Below the pieces are notes generated by a model. That model was given only the letters and a program-made list of their open reading frames with translations, was not told the origin of the DNA and ran no database searches. Of a DNA stretch of 64,000 bases, positions 49,828 to 58,455 are shown piece after piece (position 1 is the first letter of the stretch; every line of letters begins with the position of its first letter). The stretch is from positions 62,001-126,000 of the forward strand of contig JAQCIK010000003.1 in the NCBI GenBank assembly GCA_027592035.1, written 5' to 3'. Source of the stretch: Casp-actino8 sp001510455 (GTDB lineage: Bacteria > Actinomycetota > Acidimicrobiia > Acidimicrobiales > Ilumatobacteraceae). The position numbers and the translations under genes are program-made.

Positions 49828-50487
49828 TCAGGGAATTGTGGCAGACAGACCCGGATGATCCGTCATCTCGACGAAGATCGCCGAACACGTGGCGATCAAG
49901 TCGGCATCGGGTGCATCTTCCCGCAGTTCCGACTCGATGAAGAGTTTGCGGCCCTCACGACGATCGAGCCAGGCCGTGATCACGAGAGGGGTACCGAGCG
50001 GTGATCCGGCCTTGTAGCTGATCGAGAGTCGCCCGGTGTAAGCGATGATCTGGTGCATGTTCAGGACGAAGCCGAGGGCGTCGTCGAACGCCAGTGCGAC
50101 CATGCCACCGTGCGCCCGTTGCGGAGGTCCCTCGTCGGCCGCTTCGAACACGAAGCGGGCTCGAACGCGATCGCCGTCACGATGAACCGTCATGTCGAGC
50201 CCATGAGGACTTCCGGCGCCAGAACCGGGTCGACCGAGATGGCTGGCCAACTTCTCGCCGTCCTTGGCAACGGTCTGTAGCGACTTGCCGAAGTGTGAGA
50301 GATCGCGAATTCGACGGGGGTCGGCCTCCAGTCGCTCGGCGATGAGCTCGAGTTCGGTGGCGGCGGCATTCATGTCGTCGAGGGACGACTCGTGTCCGAT
50401 GGCGGCATGACCGAGTCGACGCACGGCGGCACCGAGTCGGATTCGTGCCGCGTCGTAGAGAGGGTCGAGGCCTTCGGGGGAGGTCAC
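49828..50487 (-). CDS. Hotdog-fold thioesterase (PaaI-like)
   Basis: A 219-residue protein with a C-terminal hotdog domain (QRAHGGMVALAFDDALGF is the typical active-site helix, and RLSISYKAGSPLGTPLVITAW the following strands) and an N-terminal helical region of about 90 residues. Such enzymes hydrolyse acyl-CoA thioesters, which could free CoA from dead-end intermediates. The GTG at 50487 overlaps the MFS stop by 4 nt, and the next gene is 35 nt downstream. Confidence 0.8.
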   Translation of the reverse strand: MTSPEGLDPLYDAARIRLGAAVRRLGHAAIGHESSLDDMNAAATELELIAERLEADPRRIRDLSHFGKSLQTVAKDGEKLASHLGRPGSGAGSPHGLDMTVHRDGDRVRARFVFEAADEGPPQRAHGGMVALAFDDALGFVLNMHQIIAYTGRLSISYKAGSPLGTPLVITAWLDRREGRKLFIESELREDAPDADLIATCSAIFVEMTDHPGLSATIP

Positions 50488-51752
50488 GGATCGATTCTGG
50501 TCGTGTTCAACTCGCGCAACCAACCCCGAGTGACCATGTAGACGATCACGGCTCCGAGAGTCACGGCATTCACCGTGACGGCGAAGCGCATCGACACCAC
50601 GTCGCCCAGTCGTCCGAGGACGAAGGCACCGATCGGAATACCGGCCAAGATGCCGAGCAGGTAGAAACTCATCGATCGCCCGCGCATGTGATCGGGAACC
50701 GCTCCCTGCACCAGTGTGTTGAGTGCGACCGCCATCTGCAGATGAGCGAGACCGCCCACGAAGTAGGCGACGATGCCGAGCCAGTACCACGACGACACCG
50801 CCACGAGGACGGCGTTGGCGGCGAAGAGAAGGAGTGATCCGACAACGATGGTCGATCGCTTCACGCGTTCACCGAGGGCCACCGAGAAGATCGATGAGGT
50901 CACGGCACCGATTCCGAGGGCCACGAGCAGACCGGCGTTGTCGGTCGACGGCCGGTCGAAAATTCGGTTGGCGATGGCCGGAGTGACGTACTGGAGTGAT
51001 TGGCCGCAGAGTGATCCGACGAAAGCGAGGATCACGGCGATGCGCAGTGGCTTCTTGCTCCAGACGTAGTGACCTCCCTCGCGAAGGATCTCGCCGACCC
51101 GACGATCACCGCGCGGGGCGATCGACTGCACGGGTCTGGCCACCACCAGAGCGGCGATGACGAGCAGATACGTCGAGGCATTGATGAAGATGGCGGCTCC
51201 GGTGCCCAGCGTGGCGATGACGACTCCGGCGAGGCCCGGGCCGATGGCGCGAGCGAGAGTGAATTGAACGGAGTTGAGACGTACGGCGTCGAGCATCTCG
51301 TCGGCGGGCACGAGCAGAGGTACGAAGCTCTGCCACGCCGCGGTCTGGAAGCCGGTGGCGACACCCGACACGAGTCCGAGAAGGATGATGAGGGTCGGCG
51401 TGATGTGACCACTCGCGTAGGTGGCCCACAGTGTGAAGGCCGTGATCATGTGCACCAGTTGGGTGATGAACAAGATCGTGCGTCGGCTGTAGCGGTCGGC
51501 GAGCACTCCGGCGTGCGGTGTGAGGAACACGGCCGGAATGAGGGCCGCCACCGAAGACAGGCCGAGCCAGGTGGACGAGTCGGTCAGATCGAAGAGCAGG
51601 GCCGGGACGGCGACGAGTTGCATCCAACCGCCGGCGTTGCTGACCGCCGCCGCGGTGAAGAAGTAGCGGAACTCTCGGTGACGTAGGGCGGTGAGAGAGC
51701 CGCGTCTTTTCGGAGGAATTCCGTCGACCGGAGCCGGATCGATGGTGGTCAC
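50484..51752 (-). CDS. MFS transporter (MFS_3/EntS-like)
   Basis: A 422-residue permease with 12 predicted membrane helices. LRHREFRYFFTAAAVSNAGG starts helix 1, and VLADRYSRRTIL is the MFS A-motif loop after helix 2. The family is dominated by exporters. It is translationally coupled to an SDR upstream and a thioesterase downstream (both GTGA overlaps), so it is probably expressed with ring C/D degradation and could import substrate or expel intermediates. Confidence 0.85.
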   Translation of the reverse strand: MTTIDPAPVDGIPPKRRGSLTALRHREFRYFFTAAAVSNAGGWMQLVAVPALLFDLTDSSTWLGLSSVAALIPAVFLTPHAGVLADRYSRRTILFITQLVHMITAFTLWATYASGHITPTLIILLGLVSGVATGFQTAAWQSFVPLLVPADEMLDAVRLNSVQFTLARAIGPGLAGVVIATLGTGAAIFINASTYLLVIAALVVARPVQSIAPRGDRRVGEILREGGHYVWSKKPLRIAVILAFVGSLCGQSLQYVTPAIANRIFDRPSTDNAGLLVALGIGAVTSSIFSVALGERVKRSTIVVGSLLLFAANAVLVAVSSWYWLGIVAYFVGGLAHLQMAVALNTLVQGAVPDHMRGRSMSFYLLGILAGIPIGAFVLGRLGDVVSMRFAVTVNAVTLGAVIVYMVTRGWLRELNTTRIDP

Positions 51753-52555
51753 AGATCGGGAATCGGGAAGTTGAAGTTGGTGGTGAGCACGCCACCGTCG
51801 ACCGGCAGGACTTGACCGGTGACGTAACTCGACGCGTGCGACGCCAGGTACAGCACGGCGGCTGCGATGTCGTCGGGCTCACCGAGCCGGCGGAGAGGGG
51901 TGGCGTCCTCGATGGTCTTCTTCAGTGCCGGATCAGCCGCCACGACTTCGAGGGCTTCGGTGAGGATCGCACCCGGTGCCACTGCGTTGACGCGGATCTT
52001 CGGATTGAGATCGGCCGCCATCAGATGAACGGCATGGTCGAGAGCGGCTTTGGCGCTCCCGTAGGCCACGTAGCCACGACCCACCACGTGGCCGATGGCC
52101 GACGACACCATGACGACCGACGAAGCACCGACTCGTCCTTCGCTCGCTGACACGAGGTGAGGGACGCAGGCCCGAACGAGTCGGAGTCCGTTCACGACGT
52201 TGTTCTCGAAGGCGTTGCGAAGATCCTTGTCGGACGTGTTCATGAAGGGCTGGGGCATCGACCCGCCGACGACACCCACCACCACGTCGATACGACCGAG
52301 TTCGGTGGCGGTTCGTTCGACGGCCGCGTGGACGGCGTCGGCGTCGTTGGCATCGGTCGGGATGGCGATCGCTCGGCGACCCATGGCCCGCGCCTCTGCG
52401 GCGACGGCCTCGATCTGATCGGCACTTCGGGCGAGCACCGCGATGTCGGCGCCGGCTTCGGCAAGAGCGAGAGCACTGGCGGCACCGATGCCTCGACCCG
52501 CTCCGGAGAGCAGGGCCACTCGACCGCTCATGTCGAACAACGAACGAACGCTCAT
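51749..52555 (-). CDS. Short-chain dehydrogenase/reductase
   Basis: A 268-residue SDR with SGAGRGIG (17-24), Ser151/152, Tyr165 and Lys169 (YGSAK). The usual NNAG strand end is VGVVGG, a mild departure. Downstream of MaoC in the ipd operon, it may act as a 3-hydroxyacyl-CoA dehydrogenase for the MaoC product; that is inference from order. The start ATG follows AGGAGGA. Confidence 0.83.
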   Translation of the reverse strand: MSVRSLFDMSGRVALLSGAGRGIGAASALALAEAGADIAVLARSADQIEAVAAEARAMGRRAIAIPTDANDADAVHAAVERTATELGRIDVVVGVVGGSMPQPFMNTSDKDLRNAFENNVVNGLRLVRACVPHLVSASEGRVGASSVVMVSSAIGHVVGRGYVAYGSAKAALDHAVHLMAADLNPKIRVNAVAPGAILTEALEVVAADPALKKTIEDATPLRRLGEPDDIAAAVLYLASHASSYVTGQVLPVDGGVLTTNFNFPIPDL

Positions 52556-52565
52556 GAGATTCCTC

Positions 52566-53024
52566 CTACACGAGCCAACGGCTCAGTGATTCGATGACAC
52601 AGGCGGGCTTGGACGAGCCCTCGACTTCGACGGTGATCACGATCGTCGTCTGCAAGCCACCGGTGACTTCGGTGACGGCCGTGAGTTCGGCCCCGGCTCG
52701 CACGCGTGAACCGACCTTGACGGGTGACGGGAAGCGAACCTTGTCGACCCCGTAGTTCACGCCGGCCGAGAATCCCTGAACATCGACGATCTGCGGCAGG
52801 AAGAAATTCGAGAGTGACAACGTGAGGTAACCGTGGGCGATGGGTGCACCGAACGGGCCCGTCTTCGCTCGTTCGACATCGACGTGGATCCACTGGTGAT
52901 CACCGGTGGCATCGGCGAAGAGATTCACCCGATCCTGGTCGACCGTGATCCACTCGCTGTAGCCGAGGTGGGAACCGAGACGATTGCGAATGTCATCGGG
53001 GCCGTTCAAAGTGGTGGAGGCCAT
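52566..53024 (-). CDS. MaoC-like (R)-hydratase
   Basis: A 152-residue single-hotdog hydratase. FADATGDHQWIHVD carries the catalytic Asp42 and His47 pair, followed by GPFGAPIAHGYLTLSL. It would hydrate an enoyl-CoA. A hydratase and an SDR encoded together suggest a beta-oxidation step after steroid ring opening. It lies 8 nt after ipdC; the ATG follows AGGAG. Confidence 0.87.
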   Translation of the reverse strand: MASTTLNGPDDIRNRLGSHLGYSEWITVDQDRVNLFADATGDHQWIHVDVERAKTGPFGAPIAHGYLTLSLSNFFLPQIVDVQGFSAGVNYGVDKVRFPSPVKVGSRVRAGAELTAVTEVTGGLQTTIVITVEVEGSSKPACVIESLSRWLV

Positions 53025-53032
53025 GAATACTC

Positions 53033-54109
53033 CTAGCGAACCGGTGAACCGGTGAGTGAGTCGAGAACGTCGCCGGCCTCGGCGATGATGCGTCGAACGA
53101 GTTCGTCACACGTGGGCAGGTCGTCGATGACACCCACCACCTGTCCACTCGCCATCACGCCGCTCTCGGTGCGCCCGTCGACGAGGGAAGCCTTGAGGAG
53201 CATGGGCGTGTTGGCGGCCATGATCATCTGCGTCCAGGTCAGATCCATCGACTTGCGCATGGCCAGACCTTCGCGAAGCATCGCGGCGAGCGGCGTTCCG
53301 GTCATCTTCTTGAAGCGCAGTGCGTTCACGGCGGCGCGCGGGAGAGCGAGCAACTTGGCGCCGCTTCCTTCGAGTTGATCGACGAGTTCGGTGCGCAGCA
53401 CTCGGTGCGGAACCCCGTCGACTTGAGTGCTCACGACGGTGTCGAGCACACCTTTGCCGACGTAGTAATCCTTCACCGCCTGGGGCACCGACGAATCGCT
53501 GGTGAGCAGGAATCGTGTTCCCATGGCGATTCCGGATGCGCCGTAGGCCAGCGCGGCCACCAAGCCACGTCCGTCGAAGAAGCCACCGGCGGCGATCACC
53601 GGAATTCGTCCTTGAACGGCGTCGACCACCTGCGGCAGGAGAATGGTGGTCGGTACGGCACCGGTGTGTCCTCCACCTTCACCGCCCTGGACGAGAACTG
53701 CGTCGACACCCCACTCCATCACCTTCTCGGCGTGTCGTTTGGCGCCGATCGACGGGATCACGACGAGTCCGGCGTCCTTCAGTCGAGCGATGAGGTCGGG
53801 CTTGGGTGCCTGCGCGAAGGACGCGACCTTGACCCCCTCGTCGATCATCAGCGAGATTCGGTCGTTCACGTCGGCCGAGTCGGCCCGCAGGTTCACGCCG
53901 AAAGGTCGATCGGTGCGCGACTTCACCTCGGCGATCGACGACTTCACTTGTTCGAAATCCATGGTCGCGCTGGCCAGGATGCCGAGCGCTCCGGCATTGG
54001 CGGTCGCACTCACGAGTTTGGGTCCGGCGACCCATCCCATACCGGTCTGAACGATCGGGTACTCGATGCCGATCAGGTCACAGAGTGGGGTGCGCAGTCG
54101 AGGATGCAT
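53033..54109 (-). CDS. ipdC: IpdC-like flavin-dependent oxidoreductase (nitronate monooxygenase family)
   Basis: A 358-residue TIM-barrel flavoprotein. IEYPIVQTGMGWVAG, LGILASATM, VIPSIGAKRHA, VQGGEGGGHTG and AAGGFFDGRGL follow mycobacterial Rv3553 (IpdC), which acts on the hydroxylated HIP-CoA intermediate before ring opening in steroid degradation. Position directly after ipdA-ipdB matches Rv3551-Rv3553. The ATG at 54109 lies 2 nt after the ipdB stop; the open frame continues upstream through ipdB in a different phase and is ignored. Confidence 0.88.
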   Translation of the reverse strand: MHPRLRTPLCDLIGIEYPIVQTGMGWVAGPKLVSATANAGALGILASATMDFEQVKSSIAEVKSRTDRPFGVNLRADSADVNDRISLMIDEGVKVASFAQAPKPDLIARLKDAGLVVIPSIGAKRHAEKVMEWGVDAVLVQGGEGGGHTGAVPTTILLPQVVDAVQGRIPVIAAGGFFDGRGLVAALAYGASGIAMGTRFLLTSDSSVPQAVKDYYVGKGVLDTVVSTQVDGVPHRVLRTELVDQLEGSGAKLLALPRAAVNALRFKKMTGTPLAAMLREGLAMRKSMDLTWTQMIMAANTPMLLKASLVDGRTESGVMASGQVVGVIDDLPTCDELVRRIIAEAGDVLDSLTGSPVR

Positions 54110-54111
54110 GA

Positions 54112-54861
54112 TCACGACGGTAGTTCTCGGTGGCGGAATCCACGAGGGTCGATGCGCTCGATCGCCGCCGTCTCGTCGTCGGTCGGTGCTCGACTCTCGG
54201 GAACGTTTGACGGAACCTCGAGTGCGAAGCCGGTGTTCGACACCACGTCGTCGACCGACACTCCCGGATGTACCGAGACGAGCCTCATGCAATGGTCGGA
54301 TCCCCCGAAATCGAGGACGGCGAGGTTGGTGACGACTCGACGTAGATCGTGACGAGCGGCGATGAAGCCGCCCAGTTCGCGCGCCCGGTCGTAACCCACA
54401 CCACTCACCATGTCGACCTGCGGCATGAACACCGTCGACACGTGCTTGGGGACGAAGAAACTCGTCGCGTTGTTGACCGTGTTTCCCGGTCCGCCGCGTA
54501 CTCCGAGCAACTGTGCTTTGGGTTTGGCCCACGGACCGATGTTGGCGATGTTGGTGTTGCCGAAGCGATCGATCTGGCTGGCTCCCATCATCACGTGGCG
54601 ACGACCGCCCCACAGAGTGTCGAACACCTGACGGAACGGGATCCATCCTTCGACGGTCTTGTCGGTGGATCCGATCGGGAGATCGCCGGCCACGAAGAAG
54701 GCTTCACCGTCCGACACCATGAGTTCGGGTTCGAAGGTGGCGCGGGCGAGACGGGCACCGAGCATCGGGATGGTGCCCATACCCGAGGCGAAGATCTCGC
54801 CGTCACCTCTCCACGCCTCGGCGCAGGCGACAGCGACGACATCGGCGAGTGCGACGGTCAT
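54112..54861 (-). CDS. ipdB: IpdB, beta subunit of the COCHEA-CoA ring-opening hydrolase
   Basis: A 249-residue class I CoA-transferase-fold beta subunit. VFDTLWGGRRHVMMGASQIDRFGNTN and VRGGPGNTVNNATSFFVPKH correspond to mycobacterial IpdB (Rv3552). In that pathway IpdAB is not a transferase but hydrolyses the C ring of COCHEA-CoA. Its ATG overlaps the ipdA stop by 4 nt. The very end of the protein (RIDPRGFRHRELPS) abuts ipdC. Confidence 0.9.
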   Translation of the reverse strand: MTVALADVVAVACAEAWRGDGEIFASGMGTIPMLGARLARATFEPELMVSDGEAFFVAGDLPIGSTDKTVEGWIPFRQVFDTLWGGRRHVMMGASQIDRFGNTNIANIGPWAKPKAQLLGVRGGPGNTVNNATSFFVPKHVSTVFMPQVDMVSGVGYDRARELGGFIAARHDLRRVVTNLAVLDFGGSDHCMRLVSVHPGVSVDDVVSNTGFALEVPSNVPESRAPTDDETAAIERIDPRGFRHRELPS

Positions 54862-55763
54862 GAGCGCGCCTCCTTTGCGGCCGCGGCCTCGGCTCTCCAA
54901 GCCGTGACCGCCGTTTGGTAGTCGCTCTCGGATCCACTCAAGAAACGCTCGACGAAGGCGTTCCACGAGTCGGTGTCGCGCGCCGCTTCCACGTAGGCCT
55001 TCTGGAAGGCTTCGTCGCGTCCGTAGTCGGGTTCGCACGTGGTGAAGTGGGCGCCGTTCGGCGCCTCGATCACTCCGTCGACCATGGAACGATTGATCTT
55101 CAACGTGTGGAAGGTTCCTTCCGAGAGAAGATCTTCGGTCGCAACGATCTTCTCGGTGCTCACGAAACGTCGACCGGGTTCGCATGCGGTGAGGAAGAGA
55201 TCGTCGAAGTACAGATCGGGACCGAGGAACTGGGCATTGCCCCGTGCGTCGGAGCGATTCAGATGCACGAAGGCGGCATCGAGACGAATGGCCGGCACGG
55301 CGAGCAGTTCCTCGGCGTCGGCGTACGGCGACCGGACCGTCTTCAGATTCGGGTTGACGTCCATCACTCCACTGCCGAGTCCGGCTCGCGTGGGAAGGAA
55401 GGGGAGTCGGAGTGATCCGGCGTACAGTGCCCATTGGAGCATGCCTTCGTCGTACTCGACCGGCTCGGGAATCGTTCCGTTCTGACGAGCGACGCGGAAA
55501 TGCGGTTCGAGGGCGATCGAATCGAGTGACACGAAGCCGTACACCAGGCGCTTCACCTTGCCGGCCGCACACAGGAGACCGACATCGGGTCCGCCGTACG
55601 AGACGATGGTGAGATCACGTACGTCGGTGCGCAACAGCGCGCGCACGAGGCTCATGGGCTTGCGACGGCTTCCCCAGCCGCCGATACCGATGGTCATTCC
55701 GCTCTCGATCGTGGCGACGGCCTGATCTTCGGTCATGACCTTGTTGCGGGGGGTCGTGCTCAT
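54858..55763 (-). CDS. ipdA: IpdA, alpha subunit of the COCHEA-CoA ring-opening hydrolase
   Basis: A 301-residue CoA-transferase-fold alpha subunit. DQAVATIESGMTIGIGGWGSR is the CoA-binding N terminus, and SLDSIALEPHFRVARQNGTI and YDEGMLQWALYAG match mycobacterial IpdA (Rv3551). With IpdB it should form a heterotetramer that opens the remaining steroid ring. The ATG at 55763 overlaps the echA20 stop by 1 nt; a TTG at 55766 is an alternative. Confidence 0.9.
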   Translation of the reverse strand: MSTTPRNKVMTEDQAVATIESGMTIGIGGWGSRRKPMSLVRALLRTDVRDLTIVSYGGPDVGLLCAAGKVKRLVYGFVSLDSIALEPHFRVARQNGTIPEPVEYDEGMLQWALYAGSLRLPFLPTRAGLGSGVMDVNPNLKTVRSPYADAEELLAVPAIRLDAAFVHLNRSDARGNAQFLGPDLYFDDLFLTACEPGRRFVSTEKIVATEDLLSEGTFHTLKINRSMVDGVIEAPNGAHFTTCEPDYGRDEAFQKAYVEAARDTDSWNAFVERFLSGSESDYQTAVTAWRAEAAAAKEARS

Positions 55764-56533
55764 CAACTGTCCTTCTTCGAAGTCTGCGACTTGTCGGTGC
55801 CGGCGAAGTCGTCTCGCAACTCGTCGGACACACCGGTCAGATTGAGCTCGAAGGTGAATCCCTGCTCGAAGCGGTAACTGCGCTTGACGTCCCAGAGATC
55901 GATGCCGTTCAGACTCTCCTTGGCCGCTCGGATGACCGTCGGGTGCTTGGCCGCGATGTTCTCGGCGACCTTCATCGCGGTGTCGCGCAGCTCGGCGCGT
56001 GGAACGACCTCGAGCACACTGCCGTAGGCGTGCAGTTCGGCAGCCGTCGCGGTGGCCGAGGTGTACACCATGGCGCGCATCTTGTGCTGAGGAACCAGGC
56101 GAGCGAGATGGGTGGCAGCTCCGAGAGCACCGCGATCGACCTCGGGCAGACCGAAGAAGGCATCGTCACTCGCCACGATCACGTCACTGTTGCCGACGAG
56201 TCCGATTCCGCCACCCACACAGAATCCGGCGACGGCCGAGATCACGGGGACCGGGCAGTCGTACACGGCCGCGAAGGCCGCGAAGCATCCCTTGTTGGCG
56301 CCGATGAGGGCATCGAAGCCGTCGGTGTTCTGCATCTCCTTGATGTCGACACCGGCGTTGAATCCTTTGCCCTCGGCTCTCAGAACGACGACTCGGCACT
56401 TCGGATCGCGTCCGAAGTCGGTGATGGTGTCGGCCAGTTCGAACCACTGGGCCACGGTGAGAGCGTTGACCGGCGGGCAGTCCATGACCACCTCGGCGAT
56501 CCCGCGGGAATCGAGAGAAGACGTAATCGGCAC
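55763..56533 (-). CDS. echA20: EchA20, crotonase-family ring D hydrolase
   Basis: A 256-residue crotonase equivalent to Rv3550 by order and sequence (CPPVNALTVAQWFELADTI, GKGFNAGVDIKEMQ, AGFCVGGGIGLVGNSDVIVAS, DDAFFGLPEVDRGA). EchA20 hydrolyses the D ring of HIEC-CoA to yield the IpdAB substrate. It is the first gene of a ten-gene leftward run. The GTG start at 56533 faces a 78-nt divergent promoter containing a perfect 17-nt palindrome. Confidence 0.88.
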   Translation of the reverse strand: MPITSSLDSRGIAEVVMDCPPVNALTVAQWFELADTITDFGRDPKCRVVVLRAEGKGFNAGVDIKEMQNTDGFDALIGANKGCFAAFAAVYDCPVPVISAVAGFCVGGGIGLVGNSDVIVASDDAFFGLPEVDRGALGAATHLARLVPQHKMRAMVYTSATATAAELHAYGSVLEVVPRAELRDTAMKVAENIAAKHPTVIRAAKESLNGIDLWDVKRSYRFEQGFTFELNLTGVSDELRDDFAGTDKSQTSKKDS

Positions 56534-56552
56534 GAGACGAGCGTACTGGCCA

Positions 56553-56569
56553 TCTGACGACTCGTCAGA
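56553..56569. promoter_or_regulatory. Perfect 17-nt palindrome, candidate operator for the ipd operon
   Basis: TCTGACGACTCGTCAGA (8-bp arms, centre 56561) lies in the 78-nt interval between echA20 and the divergent SDR gene, 19 nt upstream of echA20. Its size fits a TetR-family operator. It does not match the KstR (TNNAACNNGTTNNA) or KstR2 (ANCAAGNNCTTGNT) consensus, so a different regulator is implied. Confidence 0.6.
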
Positions 56570-56611
56570 AACGACCTCGGAGGGCTGGTGACCAGGCGGT
56601 AAGGTCGGATC

Positions 56612-57382
56612 GTGGCCCTGATGATCGACTACTCGGGACGAGTTGCCCTCGTCACCGGTGGCACCAAGGGTGTCGGGCGGGGGATCGCGCAGCGATTCGC
56701 CGATGCCGGTGCCACGGTCGTCGTGTGTTCGCGCCGCATTCCCGATGACGTGCCGGCCGACTGGACGGCCCTGTCGGTCGATCTGCGTGAACCCGAGCAG
56801 GCGACCGAGATGATCGACGAGATCGTCGCGCGATTCGGACGTCTCGACTTCTTGGTCAACAACGCGGGTGGTGCACCTCCGGCCGATTCGGCTTCGGCGT
56901 CGGCGTCGTTCCAGCAAAAGATCGTCGCCGTCAATCTCATGTCGGCGATCTGGTGCAGTCAGGCCGCCAACCGCCACATGCAGAACCAGTCCGATGGTGG
57001 GGCGATCGTCAACATCGGCAGCGTTTCAGCTGAACGTCCTGCTCCCACCGTGGCCGCGTACGGCGCCGCCAAGGCCGGTCTGGCCAACTACACGCGCACG
57101 ATCGGACAAGAGTGGCTGCCCAAGGTTCGTGCCAATCTCGTGACCGTCGGCATGGTTCGCACCGAACAAGCCCATCTGCACTACGGCGACGAAGAGGGTG
57201 TGCAACGTGTCGGTTCGCAGGTACCGATCGGTCGCCTTGCCTGGCCGGCCGAGATCGGTGACGTGTGCGTGTATCTCTGTTCACCTCTCGCGTCGTACGT
57301 GAGCGGAGCCAGTATCGAAGTGCATGGTGGTGGCGATCGTCCGCCGTTCCTCGACACGCCGTATCACGACCCGGCCCGCTGA
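56612..57382 (+). CDS. Short-chain dehydrogenase/reductase (Rv3549c-like)
   Basis: A 256-residue SDR with TGGTKGVG (15-22), NNAGG, catalytic Ser137, Tyr150 and Lys154 (YGAAK). It has the same relative position as Rv3549c, divergent from echA20 in the mycobacterial steroid locus. A dehydrogenase on a hydroxylated HIP-CoA intermediate is likely. The start is GTG 56612 (ATG 56621 is possible); the HDAC-like gene follows after 10 nt. Confidence 0.84.
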   Translation: MALMIDYSGRVALVTGGTKGVGRGIAQRFADAGATVVVCSRRIPDDVPADWTALSVDLREPEQATEMIDEIVARFGRLDFLVNNAGGAPPADSASASASFQQKIVAVNLMSAIWCSQAANRHMQNQSDGGAIVNIGSVSAERPAPTVAAYGAAKAGLANYTRTIGQEWLPKVRANLVTVGMVRTEQAHLHYGDEEGVQRVGSQVPIGRLAWPAEIGDVCVYLCSPLASYVSGASIEVHGGGDRPPFLDTPYHDPAR

Positions 57383-57392
57383 GATCCCGCCG

Positions 57393-58436
57393 ATGGACGT
57401 CGTCTGGACCGATCTGCATCGGCAGCACGCTCCGCAGCACGAGATCAACATGGGTCAGGCCATCCCCACCTACGAGCGACCGAGTCGTGCCGAGACCATT
57501 CGCGAGGAATTGCTCGGCGATGACCGATTCCGATTCGTCGATCGTCACCCGTTCGGTCGCGAGTCGATCGAGGCGGTGCATCACGTCGGCCTGATCGATT
57601 TCCTCGAGACGGCGTGGGACGAACTGAATGCGGCCACGGGACGCGACGAGTTCTTTCCCGAAGTCGTCATGCACGGTGGACTGCGCGCCGGAATGGGTCC
57701 GGCTCCACTGCCGCACTCGGCCGTCACCGGTTTCGGCTACTGGTGTTACGAAACGGCGACTCCATTGGTGTCCGGAACCTACGGCGCGGCTCGAGCATCG
57801 GTCGACGTGGCACTCACGGCGAGTGACATCGTCCTGGGGGGAGCGCCCCACGCCTACGGACTGTGTCGCCCACCCGGACATCATGCGGCGTCCGATGTCT
57901 ACGGCGGCTTCTGCTTCTTCAACAACGCAGCGATCGTCGCTCATCGTGTGGCCTCGACCACCGGCACCAAGGTCACGATCCTCGACGTCGATTATCACCA
58001 CGGAAACGGCACCCAGCAGATCTTCTTCGATCGCGACGACGTGCAGTTCGTGTCGCTCCACGGCGATCCGGTGCGCGCCTACCCGTGGTACACCGGACAC
58101 GCCGACGAGATCGGAACGGGCGCGGGGCGCGGTACGAATCTGAATCTTCCGCTCGCGGCCGAGACACCCGACGAGGTGTACGAACGTCGTCTCGCCGATG
58201 CGTGTGCGTCGATTGCGGCTTTCGCCCCGTCATTGGTGGTGGTGTCACTCGGCGTCGACACGTATTGGAACGATCCGATCAGCGACTTCGCACTCACGAC
58301 CGACGGGTATCGACGCTGCGGTGCGATCGTGCGCCAACTCGGACTGCCGACGGTCGTTCTGCAAGAAGGTGGCTACGACATCGAAGCGATCGGGCGCAAC
58401 GTTCACTCCTGGCTCGACGGTCTGGCCGGACACTGA
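57393..58436 (+). CDS. Histone-deacetylase/acetylpolyamine-amidohydrolase family protein
   Basis: A 347-residue zinc amidohydrolase of the HDAC/arginase fold. The His163-His164 pair is in RPPGHHA; zinc ligands Asp200 and His202 are in VDYHHGNGT and Asp289 in SLGVDTY, so the active site is complete. Bacterial members deacetylate polyamines, acetoin-type compounds or proteins. It is unusual to find it 10 nt after a steroid SDR; it may remove an acyl group from a pathway enzyme or substrate, which is speculation. The start is ATG 57393. Confidence 0.85.
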   Translation: MDVVWTDLHRQHAPQHEINMGQAIPTYERPSRAETIREELLGDDRFRFVDRHPFGRESIEAVHHVGLIDFLETAWDELNAATGRDEFFPEVVMHGGLRAGMGPAPLPHSAVTGFGYWCYETATPLVSGTYGAARASVDVALTASDIVLGGAPHAYGLCRPPGHHAASDVYGGFCFFNNAAIVAHRVASTTGTKVTILDVDYHHGNGTQQIFFDRDDVQFVSLHGDPVRAYPWYTGHADEIGTGAGRGTNLNLPLAAETPDEVYERRLADACASIAAFAPSLVVVSLGVDTYWNDPISDFALTTDGYRRCGAIVRQLGLPTVVLQEGGYDIEAIGRNVHSWLDGLAGH

Positions 58437-58455
58437 CCGACGGTCACGTGTGGGA

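Noticed and set aside
54110..54646. N-terminal extension of ipdC by 179 codons
   Set aside because: It runs through ipdB in another phase; the ATG at 54109 matches the IpdC N terminus and sits 2 nt after the ipdB stop.
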